Positions 27,367 to 36,018 are shown, counted from the stretch's first letter. The stretch: DNA of 64,000 nt from Acidobacteriota bacterium (GCA_003223645.1 QHVT01000003.1:186001-250000); one strand, 5' to 3'. A program made the numbers and translations. Notes: generated by a model not told the origin, from the sequence alone.

Positions 27367-28431
27367 ATGAAGGCCGCTATTTGCTATGAATTCGGGGCGC
27401 CGCTGCGCATCGAAGACGTAGAGCTGGATGCGCCCAGGTCCGGCGAAGTGCGCGTACGGATCGCGGCAACCGCCGTTTGCCACAGCGAGATCCATCTGAT
27501 GAACGGCGAGTGGGCCGGCGCGCCGCCGATCGTCGCCGGACATGAAGCCGCAGGCGTTGTCGAAGCGATCGGTGACAACGTGACGACGGTGAAGCCCGGC
27601 GACCGCGTCGTCGTCTCGCTCCTGCGCACGTGCGGACGCTGCTTTCATTGCACGAGCGGCGCGTCGCACAACTGCGACGCCGAGTTCGCGCTCGATCGCG
27701 AGTCGCGTTTGCGCAACTCGAGCGGCGAAGCGTTGCAGGCCGGCATCAAAGTCGGCGCGTTTGCGGAAGCGGCGATCGTCGATCAGTCGCAGCTCGTCCG
27801 CATCCCCGACGCGATGCCGCTCGACCGCGCCGCGCTCCTCGGCTGCGGCGTCATCACCGGCACCGGCGCGGTCTTCAACACCGCGAAGGTGCGGCCGGGC
27901 GAAAGCGTCGTCGTGATCGGGGCCGGAGGCGTCGGACTCAACGCGATTCAAGCCGCGGCGCTCGCAGGTGCGAGCCGCATCCTCGCCGTCGATCGACTGG
28001 AATCGAAGCTCGAAGCCGCACGCGCGTTCGGTGCGACCGAGACGACCATGGAGCCGCGGCGCATTCGCGGAATGGACTACGCGTTCGTCACCGTCGGCAA
28101 TCCGAACGCGGTCGTCGACGCGCTGCGCATGATTCGCCGCGGCGGCGCGGTCATCGTCGTCGGCATGCCCGGCGTCCGCGACACCGCGCCAATCCGCATC
28201 TTCGACGTCGTCTGGAGCGAACAGCGCATTCTCGGCAGCCGCATGGGCTCGACGAGACTGCACGTCGACATCCCGCGCCTCGTCGATCTCTACCTGCACG
28301 GCCGACTAAAACTCGATGAGCTGATCACCGCGCGCTATCCGCTCGATCAGATCAACGATGCGATCGCGTCGATGCAAAGCGGCGAGGCGCTGCGCAACGT
28401 GATCGTGTTCGGCACATCGTCATCCTTATAG
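27367..28431 (+). CDS. Zinc-dependent alcohol dehydrogenase
   Basis: A 354-residue medium-chain dehydrogenase of the class III/NDMA type. Catalytic zinc ligands lie in AVCHSEIH and GHEAAG; the structural-zinc cysteines are in RTCGRCFHCTSGASHNC; the NAD site is VIGAGGVGLNAIQAA. It probably oxidises a primary alcohol or hydroxy acid produced or imported by the cluster. The ATG at 27367 is chosen because upstream codons are repeat-derived. It is the last gene of the plus-strand catabolic series. Confidence 0.92.
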   Translation: MKAAICYEFGAPLRIEDVELDAPRSGEVRVRIAATAVCHSEIHLMNGEWAGAPPIVAGHEAAGVVEAIGDNVTTVKPGDRVVVSLLRTCGRCFHCTSGASHNCDAEFALDRESRLRNSSGEALQAGIKVGAFAEAAIVDQSQLVRIPDAMPLDRAALLGCGVITGTGAVFNTAKVRPGESVVVIGAGGVGLNAIQAAALAGASRILAVDRLESKLEAARAFGATETTMEPRRIRGMDYAFVTVGNPNAVVDALRMIRRGGAVIVVGMPGVRDTAPIRIFDVVWSEQRILGSRMGSTRLHVDIPRLVDLYLHGRLKLDELITARYPLDQINDAIASMQSGEALRNVIVFGTSSSL

Positions 28432-28479
28432 GTGCCGCTATGAAAAATCGTCATCCTGAGCGCCTGTGAAAAAGTGTGA

Positions 28480-28537
28480 ACTGCGGTGGCGACCCCACCG
28501 CTTTTCTATCCGAAAGCGGCAGCGTAGCTGCCGCAGT
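28480..28537. repeat. Nested palindrome after the alcohol dehydrogenase gene
   Basis: Outer arms are actgcggtggcgac and gtagctgccgcagt with inner hairpins ggtggcgaccccacc and cggcagcgtagctgccg. It lies in the convergent 113-nt gap before the minus-strand gene ending at 28545, and it follows a fragment of the CATCCTGAG element (28449-28462). It may act as a terminator for both genes. Confidence 0.6.
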
Positions 28538-28544
28538 CCAAAGG

Positions 28545-29501
28545 TTAGAAAAGCGGCCCACACTGCGCGCCAAAGCGCGCGAAGAGCGATGAGTCGTTGC
28601 CGAGGAGCCGCTCGTGCAGATGCTCGAGATCAGCCGGCAGCAGCGGATGATCGGAATACCACTCCGTCGTGTACGTGACGGGAATGGCCGCGCCGTCTGG
28701 GCCGCGCTCGTTGCGGCTCATGCGCACGACGGTGTGAATCTGATCGCAGCAGCCGTTCGGATTTTCCGGACGCACGTAGGACGATGACCACGCCGCGGCG
28801 TTCGCGGTGAGCACTGCGTCGCTGAGCTCGCGCCCTTCGCTTTCCGCGATCGCGTAGCGGCACGCGCCCGATCGCAGGTTCGGCTGCACGAACACGTTGC
28901 CCGATGAATCGAGCGACACGCGGTGATATCGATATCCGGCTCCGCCGTCCTCGGTGATGTCGAGCGACCACGTCTTGAGCGCGGCGTCGCTCAGGCACGC
29001 GGGCTCGATGCGGCTGCGCGTGCTCGCCGCGCCGAACGCGGTGTCGTAGAGCGCGTTGAGATCGGCCGGCAATTCCGGATGCACGTCGAACCAGTACGAT
29101 TGGTTGGTCGCGGTCGTGTGATCGCTGAATGCGCGCGTGAGCTTCACGCTCGTGCGGATCTGATCGCAGCATCCGGTTGGATTCGATGCCGAAACATACG
29201 ACGGCGCCCACGACTCGGGACGTGCCTGCGCGACGCCCGTCGCCAGCGAGGCGAGCTCCGAGTCGGTGACGGAGCTCGCGCAGAGCGGACGCCCGAGGAA
29301 ATCGAGCAGCGTCGCGTTGCCGGTCGATTGGAGAGCGATGCTCGTGCGCACGGCGGGAGCGAAGCCGCCCGACGTCGTGACCTCGATCCTCCATGACGTG
29401 AGCCGTTTCGGCGCGCTCGGTTGCGCGACCGCGCGACGCTTGGTCACGGCGTGCGAGGAAACGGTCACGAGAACGAGAGCGAGGACGAAACAGCGTCGCA
29501 T
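28545..29501 (-). CDS. Secreted protein with two tandem NPxGCCDQI domains, function unknown
   Basis: A 318-residue exported protein (signal peptide MRRCFVLALVLVTVSSHA). The mature part is an internal duplication: residues about 36-160 and 175-310 align as SWxI/L...TxxGG, a short beta stretch, CxxA/SxxxxxELS, A...SY/VxxxNPxGCCDQIxTxVxxxR and LPADLxxLxxxxxG. Each half holds the paired cysteines of GCCDQI plus one further cysteine, so disulfides are likely. I do not recognise the family. It lies alone between convergent and same-strand neighbours, with the 13-nt-distant adhesin-E-like gene upstream on the same strand. Confidence 0.75.
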   Translation of the reverse strand: MRRCFVLALVLVTVSSHAVTKRRAVAQPSAPKRLTSWRIEVTTSGGFAPAVRTSIALQSTGNATLLDFLGRPLCASSVTDSELASLATGVAQARPESWAPSYVSASNPTGCCDQIRTSVKLTRAFSDHTTATNQSYWFDVHPELPADLNALYDTAFGAASTRSRIEPACLSDAALKTWSLDITEDGGAGYRYHRVSLDSSGNVFVQPNLRSGACRYAIAESEGRELSDAVLTANAAAWSSSYVRPENPNGCCDQIHTVVRMSRNERGPDGAAIPVTYTTEWYSDHPLLPADLEHLHERLLGNDSSLFARFGAQCGPLF

Positions 29502-29514
29502 GGAGTTATTGTAA

Positions 29515-29967
29515 CTACTTCGTCCCCGCCATCGCCAGCAGCTGCGGAACGAATTCGCAAACTTGGGCGATCGCGGACGCCGCGCCGCTCTTCCGATCGA
29601 GCTGTCTCCACGGCACGGTGTTGTGATCGGGGGGCTCTTCGACGTCGAACACTTTTCCGGCGGCGTTCCTGTGGAGGACTGCCAGCTCGCGAACGCGCAG
29701 TCGCGTGCAATCGATCTCGGTCACCGCGGTGCGCGCGATCTCGCGGTCCGATTTCCACGGCCGTCCCTTCGCGTATAACCAACGCAGCCAAACGACGTAC
29801 TTCGCCTCGCCGGCGCGTTCGATGCGATCGCGGCGCATCTGAAACGCGACGCGATCGTCGTGATACACGACGATGTATGGCCCGGGTTTCCGCGGCTGCG
29901 CCGGTGGGGTTTCAGCGAAGATCGGGACCGCGAGCGCGATCGCGAGACACAGCCGCGTGATGAACAT
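29515..29967 (-). CDS. Secreted protein, surface-adhesin-E-like
   Basis: A 150-residue exported protein; the signal peptide MFITRLCLAIALAVPIFAE sets the start at 29967. The mature domain (KYVVWLRWLY; TAVTEIDCTRLRVREL; two-cysteine layout; VPWRQLDRKSGAASAIAQVC) has the spacing of the Adhesin_E family, first described in Haemophilus protein E, where it binds host ligands, but which is widespread in non-pathogens. The function here is unknown. The 5' end overlaps the XRE gene end by 56 bp on the same strand. Confidence 0.7.
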   Translation of the reverse strand: MFITRLCLAIALAVPIFAETPPAQPRKPGPYIVVYHDDRVAFQMRRDRIERAGEAKYVVWLRWLYAKGRPWKSDREIARTAVTEIDCTRLRVRELAVLHRNAAGKVFDVEEPPDHNTVPWRQLDRKSGAASAIAQVCEFVPQLLAMAGTK

Positions 29968-30352
29968 GCGCCGAATTATCTGCCATGTTCGCGCGGTCGC
30001 GGTGCATGTCCGCAACCGTGTCGATCATCAATTGAAATTTGGCGAGCAGCGTGTGCTGGGCGGGTTTCGCCAGCGTCTGCAGGTCATCGAGCAGCCGCCG
30101 CGCCGCCAGCTCCTCCTCATTCAGCTCCCACGGCGCGATCTGCCGCTCGATCGTGCTGCCGAAAAAATCGGCCGCCGTCAAGCCGTATACGGCAAGGAGC
30201 CGCTCGAGCTGGGCAAGCTTGAGAGAATCGATGCGCTCGCCGGTCTCGAACGAGCTGATTGTTTTTTGGCCGACGCCGGAGAGTCGGGCGACATCCTTTT
30301 GCGTCAGACCGCGCAGGCGCCGGAGCTCACGAAGTTTAAGAACGAGATCCAT
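29912..30352 (-). CDS. XRE family transcriptional regulator
   Basis: A 146-residue protein with an N-terminal XRE helix-turn-helix (LRGLTQKDVARLSGVGQKTI) and a helical C-terminal tail with no recognised sensor domain. AGGAG lies 7 nt upstream of the ATG at 30352. It is divergent from the DUF2130-like/ParB-like pair. The 122-nt region between holds three 19-bp direct repeats, the natural candidates for its operator. The last 56 bp overlap the adhesin-E-like gene start. Confidence 0.82.
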   Translation of the reverse strand: MDLVLKLRELRRLRGLTQKDVARLSGVGQKTISSFETGERIDSLKLAQLERLLAVYGLTAADFFGSTIERQIAPWELNEEELAARRLLDDLQTLAKPAQHTLLAKFQLMIDTVADMHRDRANMADNSAHVHHAAVSRDRARGPDLR

Positions 30353-30382
30353 AGTCCATCTCCTGAGGTGCGACAGGGTAAC

Positions 30383-30461
30383 ACAAGGAGTGAAAAGGAC
30401 AACAAGGATTAAAAAGGACATCCACACGCTTTCAAGATTGACACAAGGGGCTAAAAGGAAG
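30383..30461. repeat. Three 19-bp direct repeats (candidate operators)
   Basis: Copies at 30383-30401, 30402-30420 and 30443-30461 follow acaagg-NNNN-aaaaggaca (the third ends aaaaggaag). The first two are exactly adjacent and the third starts 41 bp after the second. They lie in the divergent region between the XRE gene and the DUF2130-like gene, in a purine-rich strand that departs sharply from the surrounding GC-rich composition. Confidence 0.7.
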
Positions 30462-30474
30462 CATAAGGACACCT

Positions 30475-31575
30475 ATGGAGCGCAATCTTCGCGTAGTTCC
30501 ACCACCCGATTCCCCCAACGCCACGGAAAAGTGCCCGTGGTGCGGCAGCAAGATCACCCACGCCAAGTTCCTCCAGGTCCAGGCGTTGATCCGCGAGGAC
30601 GAGCGGAAGAAACTCGCCGAGCAGGAGCGGCTCATCAGCACCCGGCTGCGGAAGGAAGTCGCGATCCAGCAGCAGAAGCTATTAAAGGAGAAGCAGGCGA
30701 TCGACGCCGAGCGCGCGAAGCTCGCGAAGCAGATCGAGGCGGTGAAGCAGGACGCCGAAAAGAAACGCCGTAAGGAGATCGCCGACATCCGACAGATCCT
30801 GCAAAAGGACCGCGACGCCGCGCTGTTGAAGAAGGAAGCGGAACACGCGCGCGAACGTGCATCGATGGAGAAGAAGATCGCCGATCTCTCGCGCCGTGTG
30901 AGCAAAGCCGGAGGCGACGTGGGCGAAGGAGCGGAGCTCGATCTCTTCGAAGAACTGCGCGGCGCGTTTCCTGATGATCAGATCTCGCGCGTGAAATCGC
31001 AGCCCGGCATCATCGTTCATGACATCCGCTACAAGGGCCGATCGAGCGGAAAGATTGTCATCGATGCAACGCCGCGCGCCGCGTGGAAGCAAGCGCCGGC
31101 CGTGAAATTGCGGCAAGTGCAGACCGAGCTGGAGACCGATTACGCGATTCTCGCGACGCCCGCATTTCCGGCGGGAAAGCGCGAGCTGTTCATCGAGTCG
31201 GGAGTGATCGTCATCGCGCCGGCGCGCGTGCGTCCGATGATCGAAGTGCTGCGCAAGGCGCTCGTCGCGATGCACGTCGCGAAACTCTCCGACGCCGAGC
31301 GCGCGGACAAACTGAATCGATTGTTCCGCTTCATCACGTCGGCGGGATTCAAGCGCAAGCTCGCGGAAGCGAGCGACCTCGCCGGCGAAGCGCTCGAGAT
31401 CGACGTGCAGGAGAAGCGCGCGCACGACACCGTATGGAAGAAACGCGGCACTGTACTGACGCGCATCAAACATGTACTGCGCGACCTCGACACCGAGGTC
31501 AGCGCGATCGTCGAAGCACGTGAAGAAGGCGAGCCCGTATCGCTGGCCGCCTATCGGGTGACATCGAAATCATGA
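30475..31575 (+). CDS. DUF2130-like zinc-ribbon/coiled-coil protein
   Basis: A 366-residue protein. It begins with a zinc knuckle (CPWCGSKI; only one CxxC pair is visible), followed by a long coiled coil (about residues 40-145, rich in KEK/AEK heptads) and a globular C-terminal domain (GEGAELDLFEELRGAFPDD; VHDIRYKGRSSGKIVIDATP; TDYAILATPAFPAGKRELF). The layout matches DUF2130 proteins, whose C-terminal domain is nuclease-like (my recollection of the family; a fold check would settle it). AAGGA lies 5 nt before the ATG. The stop overlaps the ParB-like start (ATGA). Confidence 0.75.
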   Translation: MERNLRVVPPPDSPNATEKCPWCGSKITHAKFLQVQALIREDERKKLAEQERLISTRLRKEVAIQQQKLLKEKQAIDAERAKLAKQIEAVKQDAEKKRRKEIADIRQILQKDRDAALLKKEAEHARERASMEKKIADLSRRVSKAGGDVGEGAELDLFEELRGAFPDDQISRVKSQPGIIVHDIRYKGRSSGKIVIDATPRAAWKQAPAVKLRQVQTELETDYAILATPAFPAGKRELFIESGVIVIAPARVRPMIEVLRKALVAMHVAKLSDAERADKLNRLFRFITSAGFKRKLAEASDLAGEALEIDVQEKRAHDTVWKKRGTVLTRIKHVLRDLDTEVSAIVEAREEGEPVSLAAYRVTSKS

Positions 31576-32504
31576 GCGTCCCAATGATGACCGCCGAACA
31601 TCCCTGGCAGGAGCGCCGCCTCGGCCGCACGATCCTTCGCACCTACCGCGACACGCGCGATTTGTACGACGTCGTGCCGAATCCGCGTCAGCCGCGCATG
31701 GGACCGAAGGAAGACCTCGAGCTGCAGCGGCAGATCGAAGCGAACGAGGGACTGTTCGAGCCGCTGCTCGTTGAGCCGCATCCCGACGTCGACGGCAAGC
31801 TGCGCATCATCGACGGCGACCGCCGCTGGACGAACTCGAAGATCCTCATCGAGCTCCACAAGAAGGACCAGTACCGCCACATCCCGCTCGAGATCACCGA
31901 CCGCACGCTGACCGACGACGAGCGCCTGCGCGTCTGGATCTACATCCACCGCCAGCGCAAGGAGTGGGACGCGAAGGAAAAGGAGATGGTCGCGTACGGC
32001 CTCGTCGACATCGTCGGCCGCGCCAGCGCAGCGAACATCCTCGGCGTCACCGTCCGCGAGCTCGACAAGCTCGTCGAGGTCTACGAGCTCTCCGAGAAAC
32101 TCACGAACCTCCCCGAGCCCGGCGCATCGATCACCTGGGCGCGCGAGATCAAGAACATCAACAAGACGCTCCTCACGCCGACGGTGCTCGAGACCATCGT
32201 CCAGAAAGTCAACGAAAACGAGATCACGAACTCGAAAGACATCCGCAAACTGCGCGTCGTCCTGCGCGACCCCGTCGCGCGCCAGAAATTCGTCGACGGC
32301 GAGAGCCTCAACCACGTCCTCGAAGCCGTCGCCCCGCCGCCCGAAAAAAAGAGCGGACTCGCCGGCGAGCTCGAACAGCTCACTACCGCATTGAAACGCC
32401 ATTCGTGGACCACGCTCCTCGAACAGGGCGAGAACCCGCAACTGCTCGAGCAGGTGGAAGAGGCGGAGAAGCTATTGAAGGCGCTGAAAAGAGTCCTGGC
32501 CTAA
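31572..32504 (+). CDS. ParB/Srx-fold protein
   Basis: A 310-residue ParB-like protein. The ParB nucleotide-binding fold is shown by VVPNPRQPRMGPKEDLELQR (25-55) and LRIIDGDRRWTNSKIL; the middle has a ParB-type helix-turn-helix (GRASAANILGVTVRELDKLV) and the C-terminus is a charged helix. The canonical GERR motif of CTP-dependent ParB is replaced by DGDRR. No parA gene is near, so a role in plasmid-type partition is unlikely; with the DUF2130-like partner and divergent XRE regulator it forms a compact regulatory or defence-like module of unknown task. Confidence 0.82.
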   Translation: MSVPMMTAEHPWQERRLGRTILRTYRDTRDLYDVVPNPRQPRMGPKEDLELQRQIEANEGLFEPLLVEPHPDVDGKLRIIDGDRRWTNSKILIELHKKDQYRHIPLEITDRTLTDDERLRVWIYIHRQRKEWDAKEKEMVAYGLVDIVGRASAANILGVTVRELDKLVEVYELSEKLTNLPEPGASITWAREIKNINKTLLTPTVLETIVQKVNENEITNSKDIRKLRVVLRDPVARQKFVDGESLNHVLEAVAPPPEKKSGLAGELEQLTTALKRHSWTTLLEQGENPQLLEQVEEAEKLLKALKRVLA

Positions 32505-32730
32505 CGCGCGCGCAGCTGCTCCTGCACGTGCTCTTCGAGAATCGCCAGCGGCATCGATCCGCTGCCGATGATCCATTCGCCGCCGGCACGAGCCGGACTC
32601 TCGTGTGGTGCGGGCTTTCCAGCCCACCTCCGGGCGGCAGGCTGGAAGCCTGCCCCACACCGCGAGAAATTCGTCGCGGAGTACGCGATCTCGCGAACGC
32701 ATTGCGCTCGGCGCGTGTTCTAAAGAAACG
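32505..32730. other. Non-coding gap with palindrome and possible gene remnant
   Basis: No intact gene. On the minus strand 32501-32597 reads GEWIIGSGSMPLAILEEHVQ then EQLRAR and a stop, which looks like a real C-terminus, but the frame is interrupted upstream by a palindrome and no start codon is found. It may be a decayed gene or chance. Confidence 0.35.
32603..32660. repeat. GTGTGG...CCACAC palindromic repeat
   Basis: gtgtggtgcgggctttccag pairs with ctggaagcctgccccacac, and the gggctttccagccc core is a hairpin by itself. Same family as 199-224, 50139-50193 and 57212-57288. Confidence 0.75.
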
Positions 32731-33204
32731 ATGAATGTGACGATTGCAACCATCCCGCAGACATTTCTCGATCGCGCGCGCAACGAAGGACTCGATGCTC
32801 AGGGACAGCCGGTGCGGCGCGTCATCGCCGAGGGCGGCGAGCCGTGCCGCGATGTGCTACGCCGCGCCGAGCCGGGCGAAGAACTGATCCTCGCGAGCTT
32901 CACGCCGTTCACGATTGCCGGACCGTATAAAGAATTCGGTCCGGTCTTCGTGCTCGCGAATGCAAGCGACGAAGGCGTGAACCGCGACGCGCTTCCGCCC
33001 GCCGGCGCGCCATCGAACTATCTGCGCGAGCAGTTCACCGTTCGCGCGTATTCAGCGTCGGAAGAGATCATCGACGCGGCGTTGATCCGCGCCGACGATC
33101 TCTCCGAAACCGTGAATCGTTTCTTCAGCTCCGATGACACCGCGTTCGTGCACGTCCGCTTTCCGACCTACGGCTGCTTCGCGTGCCGCATCGATCGCGC
33201 GTAG
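32731..33204 (+). CDS. DUF1203 family protein
   Basis: A 157-residue protein of unknown function. The family pattern is visible: CRDVLRRAEPGEELILASFT, PFTIAGPYKEFGPVFV and a C-terminal VRFPTYGCFACRI. Start set at the ATG 32731, because upstream in-frame codons derive from a palindrome. No operon partner; the next gene (DinB) converges on it after 6 nt. Confidence 0.82.
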   Translation: MNVTIATIPQTFLDRARNEGLDAQGQPVRRVIAEGGEPCRDVLRRAEPGEELILASFTPFTIAGPYKEFGPVFVLANASDEGVNRDALPPAGAPSNYLREQFTVRAYSASEEIIDAALIRADDLSETVNRFFSSDDTAFVHVRFPTYGCFACRIDRA

Positions 33205-33210
33205 TCGCGA

Positions 33211-33702
33211 TCACCAGCCGCTGTCCGCCGACGCTCCGTAGATCGCGGGCACGGGCTGGTCGTTGAGCCGCAGATAAACCGTCAGCTGTCCGCGATGATG
33301 CGCGAGATGCGCGATCGTGTCGGCGATGACGAGATGGCGCGGGCGCTCGTCGAGCACTTTGTCACCGAACAACAGCCGCCACGGTTTCATGAGGTGCTCG
33401 TCGGTCGTGTTCGACAGCGACTTGCGCGCGGCGTCGAGCGACTGTTCGTGAATCTCGACCAGCTCCTTGCTCGTCCTGGTCTCCTCGGGGACCGGCGTGT
33501 TGGCGAGATTGAGCTCGTTGCCGTCGATGATCATCGAGGTCCACGACGGCATGCGCGCGAGCAGCACGGCGAGGCGGCCGAGAGGCATCGACTTTGGGTG
33601 CGGCTTCCAGTCGCCCTTTCCGTCGGGCACGCGCTCGAGCGACTCGCGCGTTCCGCGCGCTTCGCGTTCGATCTGGGCGAGAAGCAATTCAGTGAATTTC
33701 AT
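33211..33702 (-). CDS. DinB-like four-helix protein
   Basis: A 163-residue DinB/YfiT-like protein. Metal-site histidines are expected in HEQSL and HLAHHRGQLTVYLR, both present. Members act as metal-dependent thiol (bacillithiol/mycothiol) transferases or have unknown roles. GGAGG precedes the ATG at 33702 by about 8 nt. It is divergent from a YafY-type regulator gene that is now broken; DinB/YafY-type pairs are common in soil bacteria, so it has probably lost its own regulator. Confidence 0.85.
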   Translation of the reverse strand: MKFTELLLAQIEREARGTRESLERVPDGKGDWKPHPKSMPLGRLAVLLARMPSWTSMIIDGNELNLANTPVPEETRTSKELVEIHEQSLDAARKSLSNTTDEHLMKPWRLLFGDKVLDERPRHLVIADTIAHLAHHRGQLTVYLRLNDQPVPAIYGASADSGW

Positions 33703-33780
33703 GCACTTTCCTCCAGTGGCGAACTCTAAGCCGGCATATATGTCAATCGGCGACATAATTCGCGCGGCATTCTTGAAACG

Positions 33781-34276
33781 ATGCGTGCCGATCGTCTGCT
33801 TTCGACCCTTCTGCTGCTGCAGGCGCACGGCAAGCTGACGGTGCGCGAGCTGGCGACGCGGCTCGAGGTATCACACAGGACGGCGTATCGCGATCTCGAG
33901 GCGCTGAGCGCGGCCGGCGTGCCGGTGCTGGCGCTGCGCGGCTCGCGCGGTGGATGGCAGCTCGATGAGGAGTGGCGCACGCGCGTGCCGGGACTCGACG
34001 ATGCGTGAGAAATTTCGCGAGAGCCGACGCTACTCCGTGACGATGCGCCTCGAGCCGCGCCTCGCGGAAGACTTCATGAGCTGGCGCGCCGCGAAACTGA
34101 TCGATCGCGCCGACGAGTGGATCACGCTGCAGGCAGAGTTCGAGGACGAAGAACAAGCCTGCTTCGCGATAATGGGAATGAGCGCGCGGGCCGAGGTGAT
34201 CGAGCCGGCCTCGCTGCGCGAGCGCGTGCGCGCAGGCGCAGCCGCGGTGATGGCGCGGTATGGGGCGGCAACGTGA
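33781..34276 (+). pseudogene. Broken YafY-type (HTH-WYL-WCX) transcriptional regulator
   Basis: The first reading frame (33781-34008) encodes a complete N-terminal winged HTH (LTVRELATRLEVSHRTAYRD; LRGSRGGWQLDEEWRTRV) and stops after GLDDA. A second frame, from 34001 to 34276, begins MREKFRESRRYSVTMRLEP and reads as the C-terminal WCX domain of the same family. A full member has about 310 residues with a WYL domain of about 170 residues between these parts; here it is gone and the two halves are out of frame. The simplest reading is an internal deletion of the WYL region. A residual HTH-only protein could still be made. Confidence 0.75.
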
Positions 34277-35914
34277 TCAGCGCCTGCCCGGTTTCGCGTT
34301 CTCCCACGTCCCCTTCGCGCTCTGTCGCAGCACCTTGCCGTCGAACGTAAACCACGTTGTTCCGCCGGCGGTGGTGACGCCGATGTCGCGGCGATTGTCG
34401 TGATTGATGTCGTCGATGCGCAGACCTTCAATCGCATCCGCGGAGGCGGAGCGAAAAATCTGTTGCCAGACCGGAACGGTTTTCTTCGCGTGCAGGAGCA
34501 TCAGGCTGTTGGCAGAGGCGACCACGATCTTCGGCGCGTGCATGTTCGTCGGCCGGCCGATGACGACGCGCTGCAGCGGACCGGCGTAGTCGAAACTCGA
34601 GTGTTCGCTGCCGTCGTGGTCGAGCACCGTCAAGCGCGAGTCGTGATCGCCATTCCAGAGCGCGACGACCTGGTTCGTGTGTTTCTCGAAGAGATCGCCG
34701 ACGGCGAACGTTCGCAGTGTTCTCGTCTCGCCGTTGCGGGTCCAAAGTGTTTTGCCGTCTCGGTCGACCGCCAGGATCCGGTCGTGCAGGCCGATGACCA
34801 CTTCATAAAACGAGTCGGCGTCCAGATCGGCGGCAATGGCGGCGACGACCGGCTCGCCGAAGTCTTTTTGCCAGAGCATGCGCGTGTTCTCGTCGTATGC
34901 CGTGACGATCGTGCGATCGATTTCGGGCCGGATGCGCGCGCCGGGGGAGCGCCAGCATTCGCAGAGCGGCATGTTGCGCGTGTTGCCTTCCATGCTGATC
35001 TGCGTAGCGGGATCCACGACTCGGTGTTTGTTGTCGCGGATCCAGTCGTGCACTTCGCGATCCACGAAACGGTACAGCGTGTCGACCACCACGACACCGT
35101 GCGGTGCCGAGGCCTTGCCGTCCAATCCGTCCAACACCGCCTTCGTGAAGACGCCGTTCTGATGCTCGGGATCGTCGTACGCGTACTCGCCGGGAGCCGC
35201 AGCGTAGAAGATTACCTGGCCCCGCACATTTTTCATGCGGCGGATTTGCGGTGCGGCGGCCGCAGGATCGGGAGTCGCTCCGCGCGAGCCGCGGCCGATG
35301 CGATCGCGGCACGCGTCGATAAAGATCAGGGAACGCCGCGCCTGCGCCGCGATGTCGAAGATCGTCGCCGCGCGCAGCGACGATTCGGGCGAGCCGAACG
35401 ATGAGTTGGAGCCGAGGATGTAGGCGTCGCCGTGTTGTTGAAAGCCGTGCGAGGCGATGGAAAGGACGAAGATGCCGTCGTCTCCCGCGCGCGCGGCCTG
35501 CTCTTTGAGGATCTCGAAGATGTTGTCCGCGGTGGCATTTCTAACGATGTGCGCGCGAGCGCTTTCCAATTCGCGAAGGCGTTGCTTCGATTCGGCTTTC
35601 TGTGGTGAGCCGGAAATCGCGAGGACGACGCGCGGCGGCGGAACGAGCCCGACACGTTGATCGAGCGCGAAGCGATACGCAAGATCGATCGCGTCGTCGA
35701 CGGCGTACGGCACCTCCAGATTCCCATCGTGAAAGTCGCGCACGCCGACGAATAAGCCGGTCGAGTTTTCGCGCGAGAACTTCGGCTCGGCCAGCGTGTC
35801 CGCGAGCATCACCGGCTCCACCGATCGCGTCGCCGATCGCTTCGAGCACAGCATGCCCATCGTGGTCACGAGAACCATCAGACCGCCCGCAACGAGCGAT
35901 TTCCATGTGTTCAC
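34277..35914 (-). CDS. Membrane-anchored caspase-like protease with C-terminal propeller-like repeats
   Basis: A 545-residue protein. An N-terminal hydrophobic segment (5-23) anchors it, so the rest lies outside the cytoplasm. Residues about 50-300 form a caspase/metacaspase (peptidase C14) p20-like domain with the catalytic His156 in SIASHGFQQHG and Cys202 in LIFIDACRDRIGRG. The C-terminal 200 residues hold FG-GAP-like repeats (AADLDADSFYEVVIG; DDINHDNRRDIGVTT). The start is GTG at 35914. It is divergent from the VWA-tubulin-like operon, 104 nt away, which suggests a shared system. It abuts the broken regulator gene without a gap. Confidence 0.85.
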   Translation of the reverse strand: MNTWKSLVAGGLMVLVTTMGMLCSKRSATRSVEPVMLADTLAEPKFSRENSTGLFVGVRDFHDGNLEVPYAVDDAIDLAYRFALDQRVGLVPPPRVVLAISGSPQKAESKQRLRELESARAHIVRNATADNIFEILKEQAARAGDDGIFVLSIASHGFQQHGDAYILGSNSSFGSPESSLRAATIFDIAAQARRSLIFIDACRDRIGRGSRGATPDPAAAAPQIRRMKNVRGQVIFYAAAPGEYAYDDPEHQNGVFTKAVLDGLDGKASAPHGVVVVDTLYRFVDREVHDWIRDNKHRVVDPATQISMEGNTRNMPLCECWRSPGARIRPEIDRTIVTAYDENTRMLWQKDFGEPVVAAIAADLDADSFYEVVIGLHDRILAVDRDGKTLWTRNGETRTLRTFAVGDLFEKHTNQVVALWNGDHDSRLTVLDHDGSEHSSFDYAGPLQRVVIGRPTNMHAPKIVVASANSLMLLHAKKTVPVWQQIFRSASADAIEGLRIDDINHDNRRDIGVTTAGGTTWFTFDGKVLRQSAKGTWENAKPGRR

Positions 35915-36018
35915 GATGTAGGGAACCCCGTTTCCTGAGAAGAGTGGCGTATTTCACGAAGAAACGCCACCCGCGGCGCGCGGCGGTGTTTTGTCTCCTG
36001 AACACCCAAGGAGACTCG

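Noticed and set aside
31572-32504. Chromosomal or plasmid partition ParB
   Set aside because: No parA or parS-like sites are seen, and the CTP-binding motif is not canonical.
32501-32730. Functional small gene on the minus strand
   Set aside because: It has a plausible C-terminus but no start codon, and a palindrome and a stop interrupt the frame upstream.
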